Origin: Cranoglanis bouderius
Taxonomy: Eukaryota; Chordata; Actinopteri; Siluriformes; Cranoglanididae
Assembly (NCBI GenBank): GCA_023630585.1
Contig: CM042551.1
Location: 18,231,001-18,295,000, forward strand
DNA length: 64,000 nt
Reading direction: 5' to 3'
In this document: positions 34,097 to 48,500 of the stretch, in pieces
Position numbering within the stretch: position 1 is the stretch's first letter
How the letters are laid out: each line of letters begins with the position of its first letter
Translations under genes and position numbers: made by a program
Notes under the pieces: model-generated
What the model was told of the DNA's origin: nothing
Database searches by the model: none
The model's input: the letters and a program-made list of their open reading frames with translations, nothing else

Positions 34097-37000
34097 GTAC
34101 TGTATACTGTTTACTAGTAAAGAAAATCATATGGGCTGTGTGTGCACAGTCAGAAGGGTCAGAAGCGATAAACTGCTGCCACATTTACCCATGTTCAATT
34201 CAGTGTTTATTTGTATAGCACTTTTAACAGTGAAAATTGTCACAAAGCAGCTTTACAGAAATATATCAATTCCAGACATAAATTTTAAATTCATAAATTT
34301 ATTCCTAATGAGTGAGCCAGAGACGTCGGTGGCAAGGGAAAAACTCCCTGAGACAAAATGAGGAAGAACCCTTGAGAGGAACCAGACTCAAAAGGGAACC
34401 CGTCCTCATCTGGGTGACACTAGAAAGTGCGATTATAAATAATTACCTCCTATAACCGTGTACTATACGGTCGAAAAGTGCAACTGTGTAACCAGGAAAT
34501 TCATTATAGGTTTAACATGGTCTATTTTGTTGATGTTATCAGCTGTTCACTGATGGAGAACAGTTCATGGCAATTGCAGTCCTAAAGCTATCGTAGCAAA
34601 ACTGTTTTTGTATCAATTGCAGTCCAAAGCCATCTTCATGGTTTCTAAGTGTATCTTTAGGATGTCCATGTGGGGCCATCCTCCACAACAGTGAGTGGTT
34701 TCCAAATGATGAGAACTCCAATCAGAAGTAGGGCATCAGGATGGATCGGGAAGGTCCGGAGAGCAGAAGGGGTCAGGATCACTGGTATCTCAGGAGTAGC
34801 TTGAGAGAGAGAGAGAGAGGGAGAGAAAGCGAGGGAGAGAAAGCGAGAGAGTATTATGTATGCTCATTGTCACGTAATGGTTACAGACAGTGTACGTTGT
34901 CCGTCTGAGATTCTCGTTAGCGAGATATCGCGAGAACGAGGGGTTGAATGTTTGTAGGATTTATATGGAATTATCACTGTAACCAGCCGATTGAACTGAT
35001 TAGATGTTGGAATTGGTGCAAACATGGTCAAGGTCAGATGTCTGAAATAGTTTTTCTTCACGTTTGAAGTATATTTTAAGGGTAGTTCTGGTTTACAAAT
35101 TAGTGACAAGAAGGTTGGTGGCGGAGGGAGTTCGTAAAAGAATTCCATAAAACACATCTAGCCTACATGTACTGTTATTAATAGGTAACTGGTGCCAATT
35201 ACCAGCAATTTCAATAAAAATGTGAAAAATTATTTGCTGATTTTTTTTTTTCCATTACATCTCTATGCAAGTGCAGGTGGGAAAAACGTACAGTTTATGA
35301 ACCAGTGATATGATGTCGAGTTCCTCTCCTCCGCCTAAGTCCTATGGTTTCTGATTAAAGAATGAAATAAAATGTAATGTATAATTTAGTGTACAACGGT
35401 TCTTCTTTGTTTTTCAGGAAACAGTCCTCACCCTTCCACTCCGGATGAGGATGACAATCAAACTGAGCTTCTAATTGCAGAGGAGAAGTTTAGTCCTGAA
35501 GAGGAAGGGCAGGTCATGCCCAGGTACTGAATTATTACAGATGTGTTTGCTATAGAAACTATTGGAACGGCAAGGCCAATTCATTTGTTTGTGCTACACA
35601 CCAAAGACATTTGGTTTCAGATGAAAAGATGGATATGAGACGAGAGTTTAGGATTTCAGCTTTTATTTCCTGGTATTTACTTCTAGATGTGTTAAACAAC
35701 ATAAAACAAAGAACCTTGTATCAGACCACTCAATTTTTAGGTGAGCAAAAGTATAGGAACAGATACGTCTTGAAGTAAATAGCACTTAATATTTGTTTGT
35801 ATATCCCTTGCTTGCAATAACCACACCAAGCCTGCGACTCACTGACATCACCAAACTGTTGGTTTCTTCTTTTGTGAAGCTCTCACAATGTTTCTGTAAT
35901 CAGCTGTTGTTGTTTTCCTTGGCCGACCCATTCGGTATCTGTTGCTTAGTACACTAGAGGTTTCTTCCTTTTTCAGGACATTCCAGATTGTTGTACTGGC
36001 TATGCCCAATGCTTGTGCAATGCCTCTGATTGACGTTTCTTCTTTTCTCAGCTTCAAAATGGCTTGCTTTTCTCCCATAGACAGTTCTCTGATCTTCATG
36101 TTAGCTTATCCTTTTTAACAACAAATGCAGTCTTCACAGATGAAACTGAAGGCCAAGAGTAGATGTTCGGAGCTGTTTATTGTTTAAATAATCAATCTAA
36201 CAAGGACACACCTGGGTAACAAGAAACACCTGTGAGTCACATGTTCCAGTGTTTTTGCTCGCCTACAAATTGGGTGGTCTGATACAAAATGTGCTATGTT
36301 TTATTTTGTTTAACACGTCTACATATAAATTACCAGGAAATAAAAGCTGAAATTCTGAACTCTCTTCTCATATTCATCTTTTCATCTCAAACCCAAATGT
36401 CTTCACTCTACAGCAAAAACAAGTGAATTGGCCTTGCCGTTCCAATAGTTTCAGTGGGGACTGAACATCCATATGATTCAGTACTGCTGAGCGTAGTTGA
36501 TATGATATTACAGATATTAGTGCGTATTGCAGTGCAGTAACTTTGAGCGGTTTTGTGACTGACTCACACGCACCTAGGTACGACGAGCTGGCAGATAGCG
36601 TGGAGGACTATGTGCTGGATGTATTAAGGGACCAACTGAACCGCAGACAACCCATGGATAACGTGTCGCGGAACCTGCTGCGTCTGCTAACGGCCACCTG
36701 CGGCTACAAGGAGGTGCGACTGATGGCTATCCAGAGGCTGGAGATGTGGCTGCAGAATCCAAAGGCAAGAAAAAAAGAGACCCTGGCTCTCGGTTTCAGA
36801 TACGTTTAGGAAAGATAAAGATGATGTAATGCTATTATTCTGTGCGGTTTCGTTACAGCTTACGAGACCAGCGCAGGACCTCCTCATGTCTCTGTGCATG
36901 AACTGTAGAACTCACGGAGCTGACGACATGGACGTGATCTCCAACCTCATCAAGATCCGTCTCAAGCCAAAAGTCCTCCTCAATCATTACATGCTGTGTG

Positions 37001-40000
37001 TCCGGTAAGCCATGCTCTTCCAGTTGTTCACTGTTTTAGGTTTGCAGGATTTCAGTGTTTATCGCATTCTGATGTTTATGTTGTACTTGGCTGCATTGCA
37101 GGGAGCTCCTGAATGCACACAGAGATAACCTGGGCACCATGATTAAACTTGTGATCTTTAATGAGTTGTCCAATGCCAGAAATCCTAACAACATGCAAGT
37201 GCTTCATACGGTCCTGCAGCACAGCCCAGAGCAGGCCCCGAAGGTGAGCCTCATACAGTTTAACTAAAATTAATTACTTTGTTTTCATCTATTCACAGTA
37301 TGACTGTTTGCGACATTTGAAGTTTTTTCTTTGGAGTACCGTTTTAAAAAATGTTCGGCTTTATCAATGTGGATCTATAACTAGTGTCTGGCGCTTACAT
37401 TTATTCACTTAGCAGATGCTTTTAGTGAAAATCCAAACATATGGAGAACAGAAGAAACAAGAAACACATAATGTGTGGGAAAATGTTGAATGTTGCTGTG
37501 GCAGAATTCTTTAAACAGACAAAAATGACAAAACATTGGGTTTTCACCAAATTCAGGTTTTTCTGCCAGTAATATACTCTGACATCTCTACTTTTAAAAC
37601 CATAAATATATTTCACCAAAATGACAAGGAAATATTATTTGCTTTCTGATCTTACCTGTCTCACGTTGGGAAACTCAGTGTGATTTCCTCACACAGTAAA
37701 TGTCAGGATTTTGTCACGTGGTTGGATAATTCCATGCTGTAGTGAAACAGATATATCAAGCCTAATCAATTCAGTTTTCAATCAGATTTTTCTGACTGTC
37801 AAAATGTCCACAGTTCACCTGCGGCATCATGTCGTCATCAAAACTGAGAAGAGCACAAATAGACTCGGACGGAGTTTTAAAATGTTTGAACGACCTAATA
37901 AAAATGTTGGAATTTTGCCCACAGAACTCACTGAATTAATCAGCGATTATTCTGGCACCGATGTAAGAGCGGACAGTGATCTGTTGTGGGAAGAGTGACT
38001 TATCTGAATGAAGTGACATATACCTAGCTGAGACTAGAGACACTGATCTGGATGATCCTGATGATCAGTTTGCTTACACATGTAATGCTATGATGAGAAA
38101 TGCGTAATCAAACTGTCAGTAGATGTCAGCAAAGTTATTAAGAATGTTTAATAAGTTTATGATGTAAGGAATACACACGCCACTCCGTGTCCACCCCGAA
38201 ATGCGTTATTTTTGTAGAACAGCCCGTTCTAGAGTGTGTTATTCCGCTTATACCACAGCAATTTGCCAACAGTTACAACGTTTAATTTATTAATGAACAA
38301 CACATCGCAGATTTTAACGGTTTATGGATAGATTTAATGTTGTGGAAAGTCCGAAAGACAAGTTGGTTCCTGTTCTCACTTAAGTTATAGCTGTGATAAA
38401 CAGTCATATGTGCTTGTTGAACATCCCATTCCAGATTTATTCCCTCTTTGCTGTTATAATAAGCTCCACTCTTCTGGGAAGGCTTTCCACTAGATTTTGG
38501 AGCGTGGCTGTGGGGATTTGTGTTCATTCAGCTATAAGAGCGTTAGTGAGGTCAGGCACTGATGTTGGGTGAGGAAGCTCCCGATCCAGTTCATCCCAAA
38601 GGTGTTCAGTAGGGTTGAGGTCAGGGCTCTGTGCAGGACACTCGATTTCTTCCAATTCAAACTTAACACACTATGTCTTCATGGAGCTCAATTTGTGCAC
38701 AGAGGAATCGTCATGCTGGAGCAGGTTTTGGCCTCTTAGTTCCAGTGAAGGGAAATTGTAATGCTACAGCATACAAAGACATCCTATAAAATTTTGCGTT
38801 TCCAACTTTGTGGCAGCAGTTTGGGGATGAACCACATATGGGTGGGAGGGACAGGTGTCCACAAACTTTGCCATATAGTGTATTTAAGTTCAGGAAAGCC
38901 CGTTGTTTTCAGACTTGGTCGAAAATGTCCAAATTTCACCACATGAAGGGTTTTCCCAGACCGCCGCACATTCATTTAAGAAAATGTTTAATCAACTCTA
39001 CTCCCTAACAGATTCGCTGAAACTACTTGGATGTTTGCTATTATTATTTTTTTTTTCAAATGACGTAAATGTATGTAATTGTGTTGATCGAATTACCGCC
39101 AAATATTTTGTACATACAATCACATTCAGTGGCTCACTAGCAGTGCTGGGATTTAAGCTCTTAAGCATCTGGTCTCTGTCTCATCAACTTTAACGTTTGC
39201 ACTATCATTGTACTATTGTTTATAAACATGAAGTGAGCATCATTTTGCGTTGATGTAAAGCTCCACACGTCTTTCTTTCTCCACCCAGTTCCTGGCCATG
39301 GTATTCCAGGACTTATTGACCAACAAGGATGATTACCTGCGGGCATCTCGTGCCCTGCTCAGAGAGATCATCAAGCAGACCAAGCATGAGATCAACTTCC
39401 AGTCGTTCTGTCTGGGCCTCATGCAGGAGAGGAAGGAGACCTCCTATGTTGACATGGAGTTTAAAGTGAGTGTCTTCCACACTGTGGGAGTCTTAGGGTG
39501 CTGATTAGGAAGGTAATTTCTAGATAAAGAACATTTTTTTTATCCACAGATGTGAATAAAAAAAAAAAGTATTTATCATTAAAATTAGAACCCACTAAGT
39601 AGAAACGTCTCACTTTGCCTAACACCGAGCTACTGGCTTTCATTAATTAGTATTAGTATTAGTATGTTTGAAGTGAAATAGAATGTCTACTTTTTTTCCC
39701 CCTTTTCCTTGCACACAGGAGCGTTTTGTTATCCAGGTGACAGATCTGTTAACAGTGTCCATGATGCTGGGCATCACAGCACAAGTCAAAGAAGCTGGCA
39801 TTGCATGGGACAAGGGAGAAAAGAAGAGTAAGTGGCTGTTTGTGTAATTTTGCATGTATCATATTTTTTTTCCTTTGATTATTTTAAGTTATTTTTTAAA
39901 AAATGTCCTAAATCAGAATCAGAGAATCGACTCTTTTTGGAACTGACTCCCATCATCATGGGCTGGTTTGAGTATTTCAGAAACTGCTGGTCTCCTTGGA

Positions 40001-42468
40001 ATTTTACTCAAAGTCAAAGTCAGCTTTATTGTCATTTTTAGCACATCACATGACAATGGATAAAAACGAAACACGGTTCTTTCAGTAGACTACCGTGAAA
40101 CATGTAGTAGACGCAGACATTGACGAGGACTAAAAGACAACAGTAAATACGGACAGTAAATGTTAATGTTAGACATGGCAAAAAAACTGTTCCTGATTCT
40201 CGACGTTCTGGCCTGAATACTTCTTAGCCTATTCCTGGATGGGAGGGGCTTAAACTAGTTGTAGGATGGGTTAGAGGGGTCCTTCCTGATGGAGGTGGTG
40301 CACCAGTGCTCAGTGTGATGGTTTTGGAGGTCTGTGTTTTGATTCTGATAACCTGTAGACTGTTGCTCAGGAAATCAAGTATCCAATTGCACATCGGTGT
40401 GCTTACAACAGTCTCTAGAGTTTACACAGAACGGTGCGAAAAACAAAAAACATCCTGTGAGCAGAGGGTCTGCAGGCTTCAGAGGAGAATTGCACGATTG
40501 GTTTGAGCTGACAGGAAGTCTGTAGTAACTCAAGTAATCACTCTTTACAACCGAGGTGAGCAGAAAAGCATCTCAGAATGCACAACACATCAAACCTTGA
40601 GGTGGATGAGCTTCAGCAGCAGAAGACCACATCAGGTTACACTCCTGTCAGCTAAGAACAAGAATCTGACGCTATCATGGGGACAGGTTCACCCAAACTG
40701 GACAGTTAAAGACTGGAAAAAGACCAGGTGGCTTGTTTTTTTCTTTTAATCTTCAACTGTCCATTTTCTGTGGGTCTCAAGGTTCGATGTGTTGTGCATG
40801 CTGAGATGCTTTTCTGAGTGTTGCTATATCGTTCCTGGCAGCTCAAACCAATCTGGCCATTTTCCACTGACCTCTCTTATCAGCAAGACGTTTTCACCCA
40901 CAGAACTGTCGCTAATGTTTTTTGGTTTTTTTGCACCATTCTGTGAAAACTCTAGAGACTGTTGTTTGTGTTAATCCCAGGAGATCAGTAGTTTCTAAAA
41001 TACTCAAACCAGCCCACCTGGCACCAACAACCGCATTAAAATTTCCCTTCAGTGGAACCAACAGGCCCTAACCTGTTCCAGCATGACCATGCCCCTGTGC
41101 ACAAAGCGAGCTCCATAAAGACATGGTTTACACTGTTGGGACAAATTGGAATACTGACCGCACCCCAGGCTTCTTCGCCCAACATCAGTAACTGACCTCA
41201 CTAATGCTTTCGTAGCTGAATGAACACAAATCCCCACAGCCATGCTCCAAAATCTAGTGGAAAGCCTTCCCAGTAGAGTGGAGGGTTTTATAACATCAAA
41301 AGGAGAATAAATGTGAAATGAGATGTGCAAAAAGCACATATAAGAGTGTTATGGCCAGATGCCCACAAACGTTTGGTAATATAGTGTATACCATATATTG
41401 TCTGTATGTTGGAGAAATTAAACAGTGTAGCATTTATCAACGTTGCTAGGTTGATAACATAGACCAGCTAATCAACACATTTGATTGATTTTGTCTGTTG
41501 CTTGTTAAATCCCTGATCGTAATTATTGGTGTGTTCGTTTTATGATGTCTGTTTGCTTTTGGGTCAGATCTGGAAGTGCTCAGAGCCTTTCAGAACCAGA
41601 TTGCTGCCATCCAGAGAGATGCTGTTTGGTGGCTGCACACTGTGGTTCCTTCTATCAGCAAACTGGGACCTAAAGACTACGTGCACTGGTATGCGGAGAC
41701 TGACGATCACTTGTGACGATCAGTATAGTCTTATAACTAGTAAACTTAAATTAGTGTTGATATGGTTGATAAAGATCATCAGCGTCGTTATAAACCATAT
41801 TGACGTCAACATATTCATATAACACATTTTATACATAGAATGCACATAGTATTAAAAATGAGTAAATCAGCTTTAAATAATTAAAAGTGTAACTGATATC
41901 ATATGTAACTTATGACAAGGAAAAGATAATAGTGTTGTAATAATAATAATAATAATATAAATATGAAGTATCATCTTACTGTCATCTTAATGACCGTGTT
42001 CTGTATGTTCTCTATAAATAAAGTTGTGGATTGTTTTGTGTATATGTATCTACAGCCTCCACAAAGTGCTGTTCACAGAGCAGCCTGAGACATATTACAA
42101 GTGGGATAACTGGCCTCCTGAAAGTGACAGAAAGTAAGGCCTCATCATTCTCCTGCACAAGGTTTTTTAGGATTCTATCTAAGAATTAATTATGAAGCTG
42201 ACAGACTCTCTCTCTAATGCTCTCTCTTCTCTATTTGGTCAGTTTTTTCCTGCGGCTGTGTTCAGAGGTTCCCTTGCTGGAGGACACGCTGATGCGCATC
42301 CTGGTGATCGGCCTGTCTCGAGACCTGCCTTTGGGCCCGGCCGACGCCATGGAGCTGGCCGATCACTTAGTGAAGAGAGCCGCCGGAGTGCAGTCAGATG
42401 GTAGCGCTTTTCCCTTTGTTCATTCTAGCATATTTCATTCTGCTGACTTTGCACGATCTCGATCTTGG

Positions 42469-42519
<51 letters not shown>

Positions 42520-45500
42520 GTAGATTTGGATGTGTTGCATGTGGAAAGGATTCAGCTCATCGATGCGGTCCTAAACTTGTGTACATACCATCACCCAGAG
42601 AACATCCAGCTCCCTGCAGGGTAACACTCATTATTTATTCATAATAATAACCTACATCCAGGTGTACGTGCGATCTACAAAAAGTGTGTGTAATGGGTAT
42701 AAGATTGCAGGTGTGTAAAATGTGTACAACATGAAACAGGAGCAGGTTGGGTATGGGTAAAAATGACAAAGAATTATAGCACAAAAACACAGCTGTGATG
42801 TGCGCAAAAATTGAAATAATGTCTTTATTTGTTTTACGTTCTACATGGTATTTTACTTGTTTTTTTTAATTTTTTTTATCAAACTCAGATACATGGTCTT
42901 TGGCATAAAGCCCTGTACACACATGTTGCATTTTATGTAACACTGTTTATCTGTTTTGTCCCTGAAAAATAAGCAAACATAGCGAGTCAGTGTAGCTGCA
43001 TGTTTTTGGGCTCGAATCGCCGTTATTGCGTAATTCAGTTTCGTTTTCTGTACATCATTCAGCTTTCGCAGATGTTTGCGGATGCCAGACCTCCTGTGGA
43101 ACTGAACTTTATGGGTGCAGGTTTCTCAAATCGGACCTATGGGGGGCTCCGGATTAAAAGGGAGAAGGGACAAATTATAAACTGTGCACTTTAAGTTTGG
43201 CAAATTATTCAGGATTGTTAACGCTTTGATTTATGATCATGATCATTGTATAGCAGGAGATGTTTTTTTGTGAGCTGTAGAAAAATAAAGCCTTCACCAT
43301 CACGTATACAAGTACATTGCAGAGAAATCATTTTCTTCACGTATCCTAGTTTGTTAGCGAGTTGCAGTCAGAGTGAGGGTCAGCCATGATACGGCGTCCC
43401 GGAGCGGAGACAGCTAAAGGCCTTGCTCAAGAGCCCAACAGTTTCAGCTTGGCAGTGCTGGGGCTTGAACCCATGACCATCCTAGTTTGTTTATGTTGAT
43501 TTATTGAAATATTTCAGGTATCAGCCTCCAAATCTGGCCATATCGACACTCTACTGGAAAGCTTGGCTCCTGCTGCTTGTGGTAATAGCCTTCAACCCAC
43601 AGAAAATTGGTGAGGCCTTCATACTGCCTTCTGCAGTTCTCTGACTTTGTAAAAACATTGAAATATGGATTCATAGACTTCATTCTTTCTTTGTAGGTCT
43701 GGCAGCTTGGGATGGCTACCCAACTCTGAAAATGCTTATGGAGATGGTCATGACCAAGTAAGAAAATATTTATTTTTTTCCCTGGGAATGCCAAGGCATT
43801 GTTGTAATGTTTGTAAAAATCAGCCTCTATTTCTTCTGTTCCTACTTGATATTCTGACACTCCAGTCAAGCACTCCAGTCCTTGAAACACAAAAAAGATG
43901 ATGTATAAACAAAGAAAATAGCTGAGCTTGATTCGCTGGTATTTGTTCTGTAGCTGTATGAGCATTTTTAAAATCAACAGAGAAGCTTCTTGACATACAG
44001 TAAACAAACTGTGTGCTGCCGTGTCAACATATCATGTAACTCTCTGTTGGTCAAGTCGAGGTTTTTGAATTTTATACTGAGTTTGCTAGTTTGAAATGCA
44101 ACATTTAGTTGTTTCAAACTTGTTTTTCTTTGGAGTTTGGATATTTCCATATTCAGAGTTGAGAATGGGAGACATGAGTCCAGGGCAGGCTCAGTTCCAT
44201 GACCCTATAGCAGTTTGTCTTTACATCTTGATGAAAAATTTCCAAATTATTACATATTTGGAAATGTAAACGCAATATCTAGGGGTGTTTAATATATTAT
44301 TTGTTAATCGTTCTGACAATTTTGACCTTATTGATAATACAGAAACCCATAATATGCATGAAATCTCTACAGAGTAAAATTATTTCACCGTTTTCATGCA
44401 AGCCCCGTCTTTAGCTGGGACACATTACAGGTTCAGCAGTTTGTTTTAAATCGTATCATAATCAAAAATGTTTAGCAATGTAAATGTGTGCTGTAGTATT
44501 TGATCCATATAATGCAGCCTTGATAACGTTTTCATTACGGTAATCATAATGAAAACACCACAAGCTGTGAAACTCCATAATAAACTCTCTCTCATCCTGC
44601 ATTCAGCAACTACTCCTATCCACCATGCACGGTGGCTGATGAGGAGACAAAGACGGAGATGATTAGCCGCGAGCTACAGATCTCCCAGAAGGAGCGTCAG
44701 GAGATCCTGGCCTTCGAGAGCCACCTGGCAGCTGCGTCCACCAAGCAGACCATCACAGAGAGCAACAGCCTGCTGCTGTGCCAGCTCACCAGCCTGGAGC
44801 CGAAGTACATGATTTGATAGTAGATGTGATCAGTTAGGAAGATGTCATTATTTCATTTAATAGACTTGCTTGCGATAGTTATCATCGTCTGTCTCTATAC
44901 TCAACGTCGTACACGTATGTGTCTGCGTGTGCATCATCTCAGGGGTCCGCCACGCAGACCACCACCACACATCCAGGAACAGCTGAAGAGTCTGAACCAG
45001 TCGCTGCGCTTGGGACATCTCCTGTGCCGCAGTCGCAACCCAGACTTCCTCCTCAACATCATCCAGAGACAGGTGATCCATCATGATGAGCAATTTAATG
45101 TATAGATGTATAAATGTATCCCTAGTAGTGATATCAGTATTCATTTGTTATTTAGATGAGACTTTAAAAAAATGATCAGTACCTCACTAGGGGATTGCAA
45201 CTGTCTACTGTCAACTATAGTAGATTATGATATCTAGTTATGATATCATGTTGGAATTCTCTATGAATAAATAGGAGAAAACCGAGGAAAAATCAGTGCA
45301 GCGGATCCTCCCTGTCATGCTGTTACTGTGAAGTTTAACTCAGCAACGAGTATCCACTTCCCTCCCACTAATGAGATTTCTCTCTTCCTGATCAATGATC
45401 CTGTACTACTGAAAACACTAAGATAAAGAATAATGTTGGTTCATCTGTACTCCTCACTTCTGTGCCTCTGTTGTTAAGCCTGAGTGACTAATCCCTGCTG

Positions 45501-48500
45501 TTTTGTTTTTTGTTTTTTTTTTTGGTTTCTCTAGGCATCTTCCCAGTCCATGCCGTGGCTGGCCGACCTGGTGCAGTCCAGTGAGGGGTCATTGGACGTC
45601 CTGCCTGTTCAGTGCCTGTGTGAATTCCTCCTTCATGATGCAGCTGACGACACTCCATCTGCTGAGGACGAAGAAGAAGGGGAGAGCAAAGAGCAGAAGG
45701 CAAAGAAAAGACAGGTGCTGTATGCTGTACTCTCCTTACTTAATCCTGACTGTAAACAGAAGCTATTGGTGCCGATTAACATTAATGAGGTCACGCTAAC
45801 CAGTCCATGTTTACTGTATTGTTGGCCAAACGAACTTTTAGGTCAGTTACAGCTTAGAAGTTATTTATTTTTCATCCTGGTCTATTCTGAACAGAGCAAT
45901 ATTTTTTACATTCCTGTTCCAGTGTTCAACACCCCCCTCTTTAGTTGGAAACAGGTTAGAACAAAATAAAATGATGGTTAATAACAAATAAGCTGGGTCT
46001 TTTTTTTTTCTTTTTTTTTTAAACATAAAATAGCCTACTGTACTTCTAGGAAGCCTAGGATATAAATAAAACCAAACACTGCATTACCTGTGCATTTATT
46101 TTTAGAGTATCCATCTACAATGCAGTGTGTTTTTTTTCCTTGATTGCAGAATCATAGGAAAAACACTTTCTATGCAGATTTTTCTTAAAATCTTCAAAAA
46201 CCCACCTATAGCATAGCCAGGCATTTCCTGTAAAGTTTCTAATCCCTGGTGTGAGCTATTCTTTAAAAATCTCCCACTATGCCACTTTTTGACTGCATAC
46301 AATGTTTACAGCTTATTGATATTTTTACTTGCTTAGAGCACATTAATAATCTTGCAAAAATGAATAGTCTTTTGTCTGGGTTCTATGTTTACAGCTTGCT
46401 ACTTTTTGTACTACGCAAGAGTTCATTTATCATTTTGCACTGTGTCTGGGTAGGAGTGTGGAACTGTATCACAAGAATTTCATCGTATATAAATGCTTAA
46501 AGAACTGTTCATGCAGATGACAATAAACCTGAATCTGAAACTGAAAAAACAATGCTGCTGTACCTGTACAGAGGCAGCAGAAACAGAGACAACTCCTAGG
46601 TCGGCTACAGGATCTGCTTTTGGGGCCTAAAGCAGATGAGCATACGACCTGCGAGGTGCTGGACTACTTCCTGCGCCGACTCAGCTCCTCTCAGGTGGCA
46701 TCCAGAGTGCTTGCCATGAAGGTAGTGTATAGAGCAGCCGAAATGTACAGTACACTTCAGGATTATGAAGACAGTCAAAATGAATAGCAGTTAAAATAAC
46801 TGCCACCCTCACAATGAATATTTGGCTCTCGTCTGGGGAGAATAACAAAGATCTTCTGTTGCCCATTTAAATGAAGGGTGCCAATAATTCTGGTGTTGGC
46901 TGTATATCCCTCTGAAACACTCACTGCATGTTATATAAGAGTATTAAAATATTGCTTATTAATTTGTCCCAGTCTGCAACTGTTCAGTTTTGTCTCTTCA
47001 CTCCACAAGCTGTTTTTCCCCCTTAATAAACACAGTAGTGACTTGCATCATACACTGTTAGTTGAGCGATAACCTGCTGATAACTATAGGACCCCTACTA
47101 GCAAAATAAAATAAAAAATTAAGCATGTGTACTTTAACATTGATGACTGCTGTAATTTAGCAGTTGATGTGCTTATGTTGCTTAAGTATTGGATCAGTGC
47201 TAATGCTTTCTGATTCTGGTACCGGGCTGGCAGGGTCTGTCCTTGGTGCTGTCTGAGGGAGGGATAAAGGATGGAGATGAGCGGGACCAGCTGATGGAGG
47301 ATGACTCCAGGGATGCAGAGCTGCTTCCTGCGTATCAGTGGCTCCTGCAGGACTTGCCCAAACTGCCGTTGTTTGACAGTGTGAGGGGCATGACGGCCAA
47401 CGCCCTGCAGCAGGTCAGTCTGCAATCTGGTTTACAATCATTATCATTGCCATATACGTATTTTCAGGATAAGCTAGGAAGATTTGCTAGTAAAGCAAGT
47501 GTTTTAATCTCCAAAATGCGAAATAATCTATTGTGTTTAGTGCATTGGTCAGCGTTTCTGTTTATCTAGTTCGCACGTCTGTATAAATTCTGATGTACGT
47601 GTCTTTTCTCGAAGGCCATTCACATGGAGACTGATCCTCAGACCATAAGTGCCTATCTGATTTACCTCTCCCAGCATGCACCAGTGGGAGAGCAGGGCCT
47701 GCACAATGATCTAGCACTGGTGAGAGTTCATTTCATCATAAGTGCTGTGGAATTCACTTACTGGATGATGACTAAGATTCATGTGATGTATGTCTTTGTG
47801 TACTGTGTGTGTGTGTGTGTGTGTGTGTGGGTCAGGATGTAGCCCGGCTTATTGTGGAGCGCTCCACCATCATGAACAGTCTATTCTCAAAGCACTCGTG
47901 CAGGCCAGAGTCAGACGCCACACTCACTGCCCTCATATCCGTCTTCTCTACCTACATCTGTCGTATGAGGAAGACCAAGGAAGGAGAGGATCTTTACAGC
48001 TGGGTCAGCACACTGAACTTTAAAAAAATCATGCACTCTTCTGGAAATAGCACTTGAGTCCTTTTTGTGTTATGTTATTCGGGCTGACTAATTCATTCAT
48101 GTTGGATTTAACAGTCCGAGTCTCAGGATCAGGTGTTTCTGCGCTGGACGACAGGAGAGACGGCTACAATGCACATTCTGGTGGTCCACGCCATGGTCAT
48201 TCTGCTCACACTAGGACCCCCCAAAGGTGCGATACTTCTCCCTGCCTCATTTCCATCTGGAAATTGGTTGATCGAAATATCCATTTGTCCACAACCTAGT
48301 TTTTTTTCTTACCCCAACTACTGAAAGTGTGTTTTTTGACTATCTTCAGCCAAAATATTTCAGTGGCATCCCAAATAAATATTGTAAATGTGAAATATAA
48401 ATGATTTTACATTAATAAACAAACAAAAAAAAAATTCCATTCACCATGATAGAAAGCGAGGGCGCTGCATCAGAGAAGGGCTCGAAACACCTACACGACT

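Noticed and set aside
43501..44007. 168-codon minus frame in ints1 introns 17-18
   Set aside because: Covers ints1 exons 17 and 18 in antisense and has no homology that I recognise.
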